Origin: Litomosoides sigmodontis
Lineage: Eukaryota > Nematoda > Chromadorea > Rhabditida > Onchocercidae
Direction: 5' to 3'
NCBI GenBank assembly: GCA_963070105.1
Contig: OY718806.1
Coordinates: 6,965,865-7,029,864 of the forward strand
Length of the DNA: 64,000 bases
Each line of letters opens with the position of its first letter. Within the stretch, counting starts at the first letter, position 1. The notes beneath the pieces were generated by a model. The model was not told the DNA's origin. It ran no database searches and saw only the letters and a list, made by a program, of their open reading frames with translations. This document shows, piece by piece, positions 1 through 17,995 of this stretch. A program made the position numbers and the translations under genes.

Positions 1-3000
1 ATGTATGAGAGCATATTACTTTTTTGTCTTAAGCCAAAAATTTTCGCAAAAAATACGTGTTTAGAGCGAAGCGCGTGATATCGACTTGCGAAACATCTCA
101 CAAGCATCCCTTCCAACATATTTGTTTCCAAATCCAAGCAACACATTCCTTAGAAACGTGAAAAGTTTGTCAGGTAAACTGACTTTTAACACTAGAAACT
201 TAAGGATGACAATTCTATGGCACAAATTTCGACATTAGCATTTAGGCGTAGCGTCCTTAACACTTCCTTGCGGTAAAACTTTGATTACGCGATATGATAT
301 ATATATATATATATATAACGAGTAGCCTACACTACTACACACTCTTTGGAACATGTGGATCTCCTCATTCTTTCGAATGTGTAAGCACTGTAGGATAACT
401 TGCATTGCAAACTTATCTTTCACCAGAAGTTATCACCATCTGCTGTAAGACTTTCAACATTCGTAGACTATTGAAAAAATGTGTGCACAACGATGAAGCA
501 GTGCGTTTCGCTGTGGTGATGAAAACCTCTGAGAGAATATTTACTTTTAAAAAACATTTCGTTGCAGCAGCGATTCAACACGAATTATTTTTTTCAGATT
601 TGAGTGAAACATACCGATTAGATCTCTCGCTGGCAGACATTCAGGATGAAAAGAGTTATACAACACAACTTGCAGGTCAAGATCAGATCACAACCAAGCA
701 GCGCAATCGTTGTGTTCTTGAATGGTTGGAGGGCGTTGAGAAAAGTTTTGAAAGTGAGGTATATGTGAACGTGAGAGCCGTGAATTGTATTGACTAACTA
801 ATTTCATGTTTCTCTTTCTTAACAATACACGTATTAAAAAGTTTGAGCTTAAAAGTTTAGAAATTGTGTTTTTTGGGGAAGCATGTCTTAAACGTTTTTT
901 GAAAATTGCCAAAGTCACAATTCGACTCATGAGCAGCTTTTTATTGTACTTTTGGAAGCACTCGTGTACTGGTTAACTTCACTGTACAATATTTCGTATA
1001 TGAGATGGATGCACACGTTAGCTAGCTTGTTTAACATCAATCACTCTGGTGACGTAGATGCATTTTGCTGCAATGTTCATTGTCGAAAAGTATAATTTTC
1101 AATATTTAAAATATTCAAAGTTTTACTCACCCCTGATGGTAATTCAACTAATAGTATCTTTAACTATTAACCTATTAGCAATGGTTTTCAACTTGTCCAA
1201 TTTGCATTGTTGACGTTGTTATCATTTACTGCAAAATAGCTTTCCTTAATTAGTTTGCTAACATTTTCTCAAATACGTTGTTGTGGCTATGGTCTTTTGA
1301 TAAGATAAACAAATGTAGCACTTTTTTTTGTGTAGATACTTGCATATGCAGAAGTTGCCATGATATTGAGTTGAAATTTAGCAAGTTAGAAATGAAATGA
1401 GTGGTTATTGATGCGCCAGAGCATTAAACGCAAGGTTTCAGCGCTGTTGTGTTTTCATTGTTTTCATTATTTTGTTGTTTTGAAAAGTTTTCTGCAGGAA
1501 AAAACTGTAAAGTTCTGAAAAAACTGAGAACTTAACCTTCGCTTCAATCTTAAAGCAATAAAACTCGTTGCTAACTTTTTAATTAGTTGAGCATGATACT
1601 GTTATTAGTTGTCGTTGGGTGGAAATAAATAAATTTAATGGATTCATTATTGATGAACAAATTCAATCTCTAGTTGTTATTTTCCGTAATATCAAAGATC
1701 GCTTTAGTTCAAAAGAGCTCGTCATATCGGAGGACATAATTGGCAGTAAGTGTGAAGTTAGAAAATGTAAGTTTTCAGATTATGTGCGGTGATTGGTACT
1801 AATCAAGTGGAGGAGAAGCATACTATCAGTTGATACGGATTAAATTTATTTCCAAAGATTTGTTGCTTGTTTCTTTCGCGTAGCGTGCATTCTGAAATGT
1901 GAAGCTGCCGGATGTCGAGTATGTCGGATTAATAACCCAGCAGCTGTTAATTCGTCTTGACCTTTTCCATCCGTTACATGAATGTCACCTTGAATATTAT
2001 TTTTAGCAAATTTCTTTTGTTTTTGGTGCTCTTAGACAGTTTCGAGCACGTACAAAACTATTCCAAAACTATTCACTTTTCTTTTTACTTTTCAAAAATT
2101 CATGATAAAATTTATCGCCTTGTATGGACATGAATTCTTGGATCAGCATGATAGGTTCGGCACGAAGGAATTCGTTAGATTAAGTGGACGAACGATTAAA
2201 AAGGAGCTGAAACAAGATAAATGGATTAACTCTTAATATTACGTTCATGAAATAATCAAATGACTCGTATTGGGTCCTACAAGTTGCTGTTTGGAAAGCT
2301 GTAAATGATGTATGCTTGATAACAGGAAATCTAAGATCATTTAAAACATTTTCTTTCGAAATCGTTTTGGACCAGTTACGCCACTTTCACAAATTCTCTT
2401 TTTACACATTCCTATTACTGCTTTGAACAAAAATTGCACAGTTGATATCTTCCAAATTCCCGGATTCAAAGAAATTGCCTGAATTCTCATAACTTCTTTC
2501 TTTTGAATGAGCAAAAAAAAGTCGTTTCAATCAAACTCTTTTTTTTTTCTGAATTGAGAAATCTTTGAGGAATACTGTAGAGCTGAAAAGCAATCTTAAT
2601 ACTTACGTTCTGATAAAGCCTACAGTGATGGAGCATCTTTCAATTTTTTCACTTTCACTTCTAATTCAATCGTTGTACATTTTTTGCATTGTAATTTTTT
2701 TTTGTGCGTATGGTTTTACAAATTGAAAGATATAAAGATTTTGTGGTTAACTACGTTATCATAAAAATAGAAATTCTCCTTCGCTTCGCAACTCATTCAT
2801 TCAACAAACATAAACAAAACATAACGTTTATAATTGAAAGAATTGAGAGGCGTAAAAGTAAGTGGAAGGTGCCAAATTTTGCAGATCTGCGAAATGTTTA
2901 TAAAGTCTGAAGAGAATCTGGTCAATTTGTTACGATGGAATAGTGTAAATATTAGATGGGAACGATTGGAGGGTGCACTAAGTTCAACAAGAATTAACGA

Positions 3001-4870
3001 TTGCAAATATATTACATTTTAACAACGAAAATTCCAAATAAGCAAAATAAAGGGATATCAAAAGACCAAAAATCACGAAATCACACTCTCCTGTACCGAG
3101 CTCCGTAAATAAACTGAAATAATCATTTTCATTCTTTCTGTCTAATTGCTGGTTCAATTTCCAAGTCGTCTATTATTTTCTGTTGCAAACAAGTTTACTT
3201 CATTATTTGTTAAGACTTAGAATGATATTTGGTTGTGGCTAGTAAATAATACTTCGTTTAACATCAATTACCTTCCTCCCATATTTTTAACTATATTCGA
3301 AAATATAGCAAAATGTAAGGGATTATGAAATCTAGTCATCCATATAGTGTAGCAAATATCTGAAAACTTGGTCTTCGAAAACAATGAAGTGAACTTGTTA
3401 CGTACCATTTTAATTTGTGAAACAAAGAGGCTTGGTACTTTTAAATTTTGGATCACTTAAAATAGTCCAGCATCCCACAAACAATACAGACTGAATCAAA
3501 TTTCATCCGTCACCTCTAAAATAATACTAATTCTCACTCTTAGAAAAAAGCCGTACAATTCTGATATTTCAAGGACAACTATGCATTAAACAACAAGTAC
3601 TGAAATGTAGCTAAACCGAAGGGATGAAGGGACATCATCCGCAACAGTTATTTAGTCGTGTGGGTATTGCATCACATGGTTTTTAAAGCCTTTCCTACTT
3701 CTTCAGCATTACAAACTTCATTTGCTTATGTCTCAACATCTGTAAAACTTTTCAGTCCTCTATACTCACGATTTCGCATTCCCTAGCTCCAAGTTTCCGG
3801 AGATAATTCCATAAGAACTTTAGCTATCTTCAAATTCATCGTTCAATGTAGTGCTTGTGCTTCATGCAGTCGGTTACACGACGTCGGAAATACCGTGAAC
3901 AAAACCCGGAAAGGAGCGCGCCGAACGGACGCAGTGTCTGATGTTTGTTGATTTCAATATTCGGCGGATGAGAGAGACCCTCTGAGAGAGCATTGTGGCT
4001 ACCCACCGGCACTTTAATTTGTGAATGGTTTGCTCAAATCTGGACGTTTTCCCCGTCTGTTACGCAACTCCTATATTTGTTGTTAGTGATTTCGCTTGAC
4101 AAATATCTTCCAATCAGTGGTGATAATAGGAGTGCAGTTCCTCCTGCACCGACTACCAGTGATTGTTACTTCTGGCAGTGTAGAACGCAAGAAAGAGCGA
4201 TGTGCAAAAATCAGATCTCGAGCACGTTTAATCTTCGATGCCCTGGATTGTTGTCGCATCACTTACTAGAACATTACCAATGTTAGGTGATTGTCACTTC
4301 ATCTTGCTATCACATCTGACGTAGAAATCTTTTTACTTAATATGTTTCTATATGACATAAGAAATCCCAAATCAGCAATTTTTTCGTAGTTTGATTCAAA
4401 TTTGAAACATGGCTCAATTTGAAATATTCGTAGGTGGTGGCTGTACAGCTAATGCTTTGTAACATATGGCTATCGTCATTTGGGAGTAGAATCGTAGACT
4501 AACAAATACCAAGGCGGAATCAGAACTGATTTGAAAAGTCGTAAGTCTGGGAAGGTTTCAGTGAAATGAATCATAAAATCAAACATCCCGAAAACGAATG
4601 AAGAAAAGTGAAGCAGAACAAAAGGGTATGAACTTAGAATTAGAAGGGATAGGAAAGGGACGCTAATGATGAAGTGAATTCAATTTCCCGAGAATTTAAA
4701 GTCTACTCGGGGTCTCAAAAGCTTGTACTGCTTGCAGAATGTGCCATAATGTTTTAGTACTTATTGTTTTGGTGAATCATGGCAGTGTTTGCTTTGCAGC
4801 GCAGATAACTCAAACATTGCTACGACACGTGTTTTACTGAAACAGTAATAACAATAACGATATCTCAAAC
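1..4870. other. Mostly non-coding stretch upstream of the nucleotidase gene
   Basis: AT-rich sequence with many in-frame stops on both strands. Apart from the candidate exon listed at 598-758, I see no splice-flanked open frame I would defend. A short AT dinucleotide run lies near 298-317. A stretch of higher GC content (about 3880-4000) sits about 0.9 kb before the nucleotidase start and could be promoter DNA, but no motif proves it. Confidence 0.5.
598..758 (+). CDS. Possible internal exon of an unidentified gene
   Basis: An open segment is bracketed by a strong poly-T/CAG acceptor ending near 596 and a GAG|GTATAT donor near 758. It reads as a soluble, polar peptide, roughly LSETYRLDLSLADIQDE at the start and VLEWLEGVEKSFESE at the end. 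The WLE-containing tail recalls helical nucleoporin segments (Nup107 type), but that resemblance is from memory and weak. The open frame extends upstream to 405 and downstream to 797 without helping to name the gene. A further open stretch after a TTTAG near 860 could be a following exon. I cannot connect it to a start codon, so it may be the end of a gene lying mostly outside the window. Confidence 0.35.
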
Positions 4871-8934
<4,064 letters not shown>

Positions 8935-10748
8935 CTTTTTTTTTATTCAAATGTATTTTTTCGTCCTGACAAAACAATGTTTCTATCAGGCTTTAATGAG
9001 GTTATTACTACTACCCGTATGCTATTAACACTCGAAAAATTGCTACCAGTAGACGTAAGACAGAAACGGGTAGTGCTGTGAGTAACCTTATAAATAATTG
9101 ATTACTGCAATAATAAAGAACAGGAAACCATAGTAGATTTTCCAACAATATTTAGATAAATTTTATACTCCATGGTTTTCTTCTCATCTCGTGTTTGTCT
9201 TCTCTTTTCATATGCAATTAAAAGTGGTCTTTCTGTTACTGGGTTTTTTAAGGATATTATATCGTATCGCTTGTAGTTTTCTATGCAGTTTCTTTTATTT
9301 GGTTTCAAACGCTACTGTTCAAGCAAAAAAGACTCGAAACTGCATGTCGCATAGCGTTTACATAATGAAAGTTTTAAAATAAAGTTAAATAAAGCTCTAC
9401 GAAACCAGTAACAAATTAGATGGAAAGGTGAAAAAACTGTTGTTGTATTTTGTACTGAAAGTCATAGAGCTTTTATGAATTTTAATCTACTATAGCATTC
9501 GCTAAAAATATGTTCTAAGTTAAGGGTGAAGTGCGGTGGATATTGGCTCTCATAAGTCTTCCAAAATTTCAATTTTTAACATTTTTTTGTGGCTGGCTTC
9601 AGAAAATACTGAACATTTGCTGTTACAAGGAAGCGTTCTACATTCCATCATTGAGTTTTTTTTAATTTTATTGTATGCAATTTCCAGGTTTCAACATGTC
9701 TTACTGATATTGTTCAGATTCCTTTTTTTGTCTCTTTTCTTTTTCGGTTTCTCTCGTATATACATTTGTCTGTAAAAGGCAGTTTTATTCTGCTTGTTTG
9801 AGCTTCATATTTAGTGTTATGCATTATTTTTTATGTATTGCGTATGTTTTGGGCAATATAGTAATGTAATTTTCCAGGTGATCAATGCAAATAAAATGAA
9901 TACAATGAAAGTAATATCTTTTGTGTATGAAGTCGGTTAATCTTTTTTTTAGTGAACATTCTCGTGTAGCCGGACACAGACTTCATGGATTTGCCATTTT
10001 TGAAAATCTCTGGTCCTTTTTTTCTTGTTATAGAACCGCAGTTTGAAAAAAGCTTGATTTACATTGCATAATTAGTTTCTCCGTATAATGCATTACTGTT
10101 TGAGGTTAAAATAACGCATAATATTGATAATGCATACTTTTCCACTGCTTTGGTTTTTCTTAAGTCTGTTTCCTCTCTTGATACAAGCCTTTTAATATTG
10201 GTGTTATTCGCATTACAGGATTGCCACCTGTCCGTGCAAATAATTTTCAGTTAAACAGCTTTTTATTAAACTTTGCGAGATTTTAATATTGTTGTGAGGT
10301 GGTAAAGTTTTGGAGATGACAAACGATAGAAAAAAATATCTGCAGTATTTGTTGACGGTTTGTAGACGGTGTTTTTTGTAACTTATTGACATTTCTAGAG
10401 GAATATTGCGAGTTGCAAGCTACACACAGACATTACTATATCATCGAACTGTCCAAAATTCAGTAGTTTGGGAAGAAAAGCAGAGCCGCTTGCGCAGAAA
10501 TCAACAAAGATCCACAAATACACGCAAACTAATGGATAAGTGCCAACGGATGCGCATTTTTAAATTGAACGTACCGATATGGAAATTCAGAAAGAGTTGG
10601 AAAAGTTATTTTGTTAACAGCATGTCATTATAATCGATTTTTAATGTCTATAAAAATTCAGGCGATTGTGCTTTCGTCCTAAATATGTACTTTTTATCGA
10701 GAATATGAAGTAACTCCACTACAGATTCTAAAATGCTTTAGAGAAGTT
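8935..10748. other. Convergent intergenic region between nucleotidase and MAM gene
   Basis: This is the 3' flank of both the nucleotidase (+) and the MAM protein gene (-). It is AT-rich and holds several AATAAA-like signals. Between about 10314 and 10640 a plus-strand frame reads protein-like but is interrupted by several stops (see findings). Nothing else is supportable. Confidence 0.5.
9112..9117 (+). terminator. Candidate poly(A) signal of the nucleotidase gene
   Basis: AATAAA lies about 180 bases after the nucleotidase stop codon. Further AATAAA copies occur near 9380-9391 and 9890, so the true cleavage site is not fixed by sequence alone. Confidence 0.45.
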
Positions 10749-13700
10749 TCAAAATTTCATGAAAAACAAGCAAAAGGAAGGAATATACATAACTTGCAAC
10801 AAGGTGTTTATGGCATCTGGATTCGTTCTAATTCCTCGCATTTTCAATGGAAACAAATTCAGCCAGATTTTGAGACTTTTCTTACGGCTTTCCAAATAAA
10901 TTCCGTTAGGAACGATTGTGAAAATCAGCAAAGTGTCCTTGCCGTTCGCAAATCCACTGCACCACTCTCGATTACTTGAATGTCATCTATTGCACAAGCT
11001 CCTTGATTTGTCCTTGTATTTTCGCAGACAAATAAAATCTACAAAAATCGGGATTGCCTATGGGATTGGAGGAGGAAATAAAATGGCAAATAATTTTTTC
11101 TCTGCAGAATTTATTCAATGCCTCTATTCACCAAGGAGAATATTTTGTACTTCATTCCACAATAATTCCGCATTTATGATCCCAAGTTAAGGGTGGCTTT
11201 CATGAAAGTTTCGAAATCCTCATTAAGAAATCCTGGAAATCTTAAGAACGAAAGTAGCACTGACCTTAGAAGTACCAGCTGGACAGGTGAACGCAGTAAG
11301 CTTCCATATTCTATCGTTCACGGTGACAAATTTATCAGATGCAAACAAGCAATGTTCCAGACTTTCGCAACAGCCTTTCAGCTGTACGCCATGTGTTCCC
11401 TCATAATATTGGAATCGCAATCGGATGGGTTCTTTTAAGCTAGCAATATCTACTGCTAATCCAGCCATTTCTCTTGGATATAAAAATGTTGCTGCATAAT
11501 AATCGCCTTCTGGAATTTATTCATTATTTGTCGTTGTGATATGGAAAACCACTTTTTAACTGAAACAGTATTCTTCCAAAATTAGTGGAAAATGTTTTTG
11601 CAGTCCGAAATTATCTTTAACAAAAAAACAATTCCGAATATTTAGAGACGATATTTGTTTTTGCGGATATTTCATTACAAATAATTTAGTTTCTTTCAAA
11701 TACATCAGTAACAGTTAACAAACCAGTTCCTTCCTTTACACCGGTAACTTTGTTCATGTATTGTCCAGTGATCACTTGGAAACTTGTTGTCACGCCACGG
11801 ATCGACTCCGTTTGATGCGCCTCTTTGTAATTGCACATGTTTCCTTAAATAGTGTAACTCAAATTCATATCATAATTTTAGATGAATTAATTTTAAAGTT
11901 TGCTGAAAATGCAGCACGCAGGAAATTCTCAAATGAACGTACGATTTTCGAATGAGCATTTGATTGCATTGCAAATGACTGATAAAGAAGTAACGATCTT
12001 GGATGCGAATGCTTGACTTTTGTCTGAAGAAGCTGGCACCAACGCCATTTCAGGTGATAATGAAAGAGCAGAATCACTAGGTCCAGATTGCGATCCAACT
12101 GCGGATGCAACCAACGATGTTGCTCCAGCTGTTTCAATTTCATTAAATGACTTCTGTCCCCCAAGAATTATTTGTGATGTAGAATTTGCTACGGAATGCG
12201 AAGCATCAATCTGAAGCAAACATTACTCAAGCATAACAAATTCTCAAATTGTTTAGCTTTAAATTTTAGGTTTTCAAAAGCCCGCATATATCATATTCAA
12301 AAAAACTTACATGGCTTGCAACAGCAGGTTCTATCGTGCCAACTGTTGCCGCTTTTTCGTCTATTTGTCCTTTTCTTTCTTCTTGTTCAATTCCACAATC
12401 ATCGCCATCACTTTCGTAGATTAGTTCAATATCATCTAAAATTGCCATGTCGCCCCGTTCGCTGACAAAATTACTAGCCACAAATACAATCTGCAATTTA
12501 AAATGAAGCCTACTTCACAGTTCAGAACTTTTTACAGATTCCCTGCAAAATTAATTCGAAAACTCACATCGATGAGAGAAGCTTTCGGGAGAACAAGTTC
12601 GGTGGCACCAAGGCTATTTACGAGGGGAAATTCTTGACAATTTAACAGGGGATTAAAGTTAACAGTGTTTGGGAATGATTCTCGCTGACATACTTGCAAC
12701 AAAACATTTTCTGACTGCCAGTGTCTGAAGTTAAAAAATTCATATCAGTTGGCATAAACAATGAGTTAATTTACTAACTGTACAGAGTGCAGGATTGCCT
12801 CTAATTTTTGCATGAATTACGATTGTTCCTAAGAAGCTTTGTCCCGGGATTATTCTTATTTTTTCCTACAGATTGCAGGATTGTTTCTAATTTTTACATG
12901 AATTAGTAAAGATTTAATACCAAGGTCCAGAATAAAAGTACAAAGGTGAAAAACTGAGAAAGAACGTTGAAAACTTCAAGGTGTGAAAGATTTAATTGAT
13001 AAGAAAAAATGAAAGATTTATCTGACACAAAAAAAGGTTTTTTACATTACCTTGCTCTTACGATAATAGGTGAAGATGCACAACCAATAGCGCATGATGC
13101 AAACTGCGCTTCGTCTGAAGGTGCTGAGTTGCTCGCATAGGTAATCAAATAATTACCACCTTATAAATTATTGAATTAGTATTTTTTTGCTCTTCCTATA
13201 TTGTCTTTAAAGAAATACATACAGTTTATATATAATATAAGAAGTCTAATTCATCCTGTTATATTAGTATTCAATAGTTTTGACATAAAACAAACTTTCA
13301 ATCAATTAAAGAAATTTTGATCGTCTCAACGAATCGCGTGAAGAAAAGACTCCAATAATCACTTAAATTTCACTAAATTATGCATGAATTTTGATCATGG
13401 ATGGAGAACTTACTTGGAAAAGGTGCATTTTGGAACGGTGAAGAATCGGGTGCGCCATTAGCCAGGTGCCAGTCGAGCTGGTCATCTGGTGGTGGGACAT
13501 TAGCCCAGCAACATGGACGGGAATCGAAATCACAGGACAATGCTTCGCCTGGAAATTCCAAAATCATTCGCTTTGTCATTTAATCTATTACTATTGCTAA
13601 TATAACAATTTGAACTGTACGGAATTCCTTTTCACATTAGTCACAATTCAGGAATTGAGGAATGACAACGTATAATTGATCAGCCGGAATATTGGTTGTT

Positions 13701-16700
13701 TGTTTCGGTAAGAATGTTGAGCAATATTGGTGGCAATAAGAAATGGCTCTGCTCACACCGTCAGAATTTCAAGCAACAACTTTTCAAATACCTTTTGCGT
13801 AAAACTTCATTCCGGAAATAGAACAGAATAAAAGAGTAAAAAAAGCAATTACCTGCAGCAACTGGACCACCTCCTTCCGCGTTATATCCATTTGAATCAA
13901 ATTCATGTAACGTAATTTTTGGTCCTAATAGACCTACAAAAAAAACCGTTTCGTAAAGGCTGCTGAAAATTCCTCCAAATTCTTTATTTGCTTTAGTCCA
14001 TGTTAAATTTTATTTGTTAAACTCATTTCTTGAGATGAGTTAAAAGACAAGAAGAAATCTCCAACGCATAGTTCAACTGATGAAATTTTCCCTTTTTGTA
14101 TTGTTTAACCACCCATTCAAATTTGTTTTTAGTGAATTTATTATATTAATAATGATTTATCTTTGAGGGAAAAGAAGCGAGTGGATGAGTATAGTGGGAA
14201 GGAGGAGAGTTAGGGAACGTTTTCAATCTTATTTGCGTGTTTTTGTCATGAAATTTGGATAACGATCTGTCCGATATCTCTTAATTTATCAACATTCATC
14301 TTTTATCGGTTACACTGACTTTTGATAAGCACTACTTTCAGCACGTTTTTCCTGAGTGGGCTAGGAAAGTTTTACTTTAGTTGATGATATCAACACGTAA
14401 GATCGAAGGAGAAAAAAAAACTTATCTGAGAAGCCAAAGGTAATCCATAAACATTATTTAATTTTCTGGACGAAAGAGTCACACAAATAAATATCGATAT
14501 CACTAAACTTACTGTTAATAAGCTGCTGTTGTGGGATTGGTTCAATAGGTCCCCTACCAGCAGCCGAAATTGCAGGCCTAATTACACCAACAGGAGCATT
14601 GTTGGGCACTTGTTGTGGTGCAGCGACAAGTGCGATTCCCTGCGGTTGGTCGACCGGGGGTGGTGGGATAGCGTTAAACTGCTGCACTGATGCCCCAGGT
14701 GAAAATGCCCGTGGTGACGTACTAAAGCAGCCTTCTCCTGAAATTTTACAGACGATAGCAATAAATGGATGAAACTACTAGTCCGAAAAATAAGATAAAA
14801 TTTCTGTTGTCGTTGTTGTCAAAAATTTGCAGGTTCTGAGCAACCATTAAGAAATTTCATTTCAATTTTTCAATTTTAATTAACAATAATTAGGAAATGT
14901 CGAATTAAAACCTTTATTGCAACTTCCAAATTGAAATCTTTATTAAATTTATCCCTTTTTCCTTCCCTTCTACTATTTGTTGTGCAAACTGCTTTGAAAG
15001 GTTAGTGCTTTATTTATATGGAAAGAAATCTCGTTTACAATTGCTGTGCGCTAAATACGCACATTTTGCAAAACAATTTTATTTAACTGATTGCACAATA
15101 AAATTTTTCCTTTAACCATTATCCATGGAAAATTCGGAAAAATTTGCGATCGTCAGTGATAAAGGATTACATTCGCGAAATCGAAATTGGGTCAGAGGTG
15201 AACAACGAATTCAGCGGAATTCGATTTTAATTTCCACGATCCATTAGTGAGTGATTGAAGAACATGCGACATATTTTGTTCACAAATTGCAAAAAAAGAA
15301 TCGAAAAAAACTCAGTAATTTGTTGGCTTCTGAGGAATTAAACAGATTACATCTTCTCATGGAGAAAGAAACTGATGTCATTTACCTAAATCGATTGTCA
15401 ATCCTAATTCTTCTAAAAGCCACTTCATAATCAGGATGTCGAAATTGAAATTTAAGTGCACTTTAATGGGAAAAACTTTCTTAAATGTTAGTTTAAATGC
15501 TTAAAGAAAGGAGAATGTCACGATCTTTGGTTTCATAAATTTGCTGACAACCAAAGTGGTGTGGAAATTAGGTTAAATTTCAGTTTTATTAGTCTTGTCA
15601 GTTACATTGCCTTACTTTTTTGTTATTTGTGCCTCAAACAACTTGTAAATCTTTCTATAAAAGGCGGAAAAAAGCGTTGAAATAAAATTTCCCAGAGTGC
15701 TGCCTTTAATGCTCAAACTAATCTTCGATACTCTAAAAATGCGAAAGATACTGTCAGTATAAAACAATTTATATTCAGTGTTTTCAGCATTTGTGAAAAT
15801 ATGGAATTATTTGCAATATTAGGAAAGCCAATTTTTAAATGTGATAGGTGCGATTTCAGTACGTTGTGGTTCCAAAGCATAAAACATTTTTGTTCTTTTT
15901 CACCACTGAAATAGAGAGATTTTTATGCGCAAAAAAAGATTCCATGTAGTTACCTAATCATCCACATTCAAAAATACTCATTTCCTTAAATTATTTTCCT
16001 TCAAATTCCATCAATTTGTAAGAACCAAGAATTCAAAACTGAAGAATTTGTTGAAATTGAAGAGCATGCAATTAACTGATCTACTATTCCGAAACCAATT
16101 CATAACGGGCGCAGTTAACGTCTCAACTGAACGAAATGAGGGAAGCATTACGACCTTGTGGTAGTTGTTCATAACTATATTATCAATGTTCATTTTGATG
16201 TTCTCATTGAATTTCTCAAATAGTTTAGGCTAAAGTTTTTTCTAAGATTTCTGAATTCAGATCCAAATTTAATTTTTTCTCTTATAAAACATACTTTTGG
16301 CGTATAGCGTATTGTTTTTCCTTAGCTAAAGGAAATAAATGGAAGAGTGAGAATTACACTTGCTGAGTTTTCCGGAATGGAAGAGTTTTCATTCAATGTG
16401 GAAAAAGCTTTGAAAATATAGCATAGGAATAATAAGATTGTTTAAGCATTAGAGAAACGAAAATATCATTGTAAAACTCCTGAGACACTCCGAATTTTGG
16501 CCAAGGTTGTATCCATTTGATAGCCAAAACATTTTAAAAGCGTGTGCCGAAGTCTCTTCGAAATATTTTCAGTAAAATTACAACGACCAACCAAAATTCT
16601 CCAAAAGAAAAGCAAAATCTTATAATTAAGAACGGTGATTTTCGGGTAAATCCAACATTTAAATATTTGCTTGATAATGATGCACCCACCCATAAATTTC

Positions 16701-17957
16701 AATATTAATAATATTAACGCTACACAAATAAAATTTGGAAGAGGTGAATTCACATCTAAAACCTTGGAAAAGGAAATTTGTGCAACATTTTTTTTTAGTG
16801 TATTTGCAAAGAGTATGAAATAAAGTTCACTAAGTTTCAATAAATAAAACAATAAGATGATAAAAACTGCCCATTTTGTTTGGAGACCAGATTTTGTGAA
16901 TATTTCTTCGATAAATTTTTTGAAATAATTAATAAATTGCAGAGAATTTATGATGTTCTCTAATGATATGCAACGTTGTTTTAAGTAGACACAAAAATCT
17001 GAACTGGCTGACCTTAAACTACCATACACTCCCTGCCTGAAATTGAACTGCTCATAAATGATAGTTTCTGTTAAACCACTGGAGTTGCTCAAATACTCCT
17101 AAAGTCGGAAGTTAAAAGATGGAATTTTTTGTTTCGTAAAAATGCTCCACAAATCAGTGAATACATTCACACTTCTACTGAATTTCATAGATCATCTTCA
17201 AATGACATGAAGGAATTAACGAAATGGTAGGATGTTAGAGCGGAAAATTTTCAGTTTTAAAACACTTGAAAGAAGTTGTTGTTGATGAAGATGTGAGCAA
17301 CAGATTTCATGTTTTTAAGTTAAATTTTTTCTCTAGCTTTTCCCTATAAAGAATGAAAAGCATACCTAATCGGAATAAAGTTGTTGTCAGTGATGCAAAA
17401 ATGAACATAACGGTAGGTAACATTCGGTCCTGCTCCAGAGACAATCAATAGATTTCAGGATAGTAATAACGATGGTAACCAACAACTGACTACAGGTACC
17501 AGCAACCTACAGGATCGAAACTGTGGATTACGATGAATGCGAGTGCGAGATGATTTTGCTTTGCTACGCTGCCCAAATACTTAAATGTGGAAAGTTTCGA
17601 AAGAAGGGGGACGAGAAGGAGAAAACTGCTGTTGAATGTTTGAGTGATAAGGAATGAGGTGCGATAGCCTTCCTTCGGTCTAGTATCTCTCTGGTTGTGA
17701 TGTTACGGTCTAGCAAGCTATCAGCAAATGTAGCAAATTTGGACAATAACTATCCTCGTGAGACAGTTCCACAGGAGAAACAGCGGAGATGATTACGTTG
17801 ATTGGCGGAGCAACTGAGGATAGCACTGCTGAGTGCTGGATGGATGGATGGATGGATGGATCCGGTGAATTTAGATTCAGATGTTTCTACAGACATACGT
17901 ACTGGAAAGATAAACCTTAGGCGGTTGGACAAACAGGTATGTGAGGACATGCACACA

Positions 17958-17995
<38 letters not shown>

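Noticed and set aside
2704..3022. Overlapping short frames on both strands
   Set aside because: AT-rich chance frames without splice signals or conserved composition.
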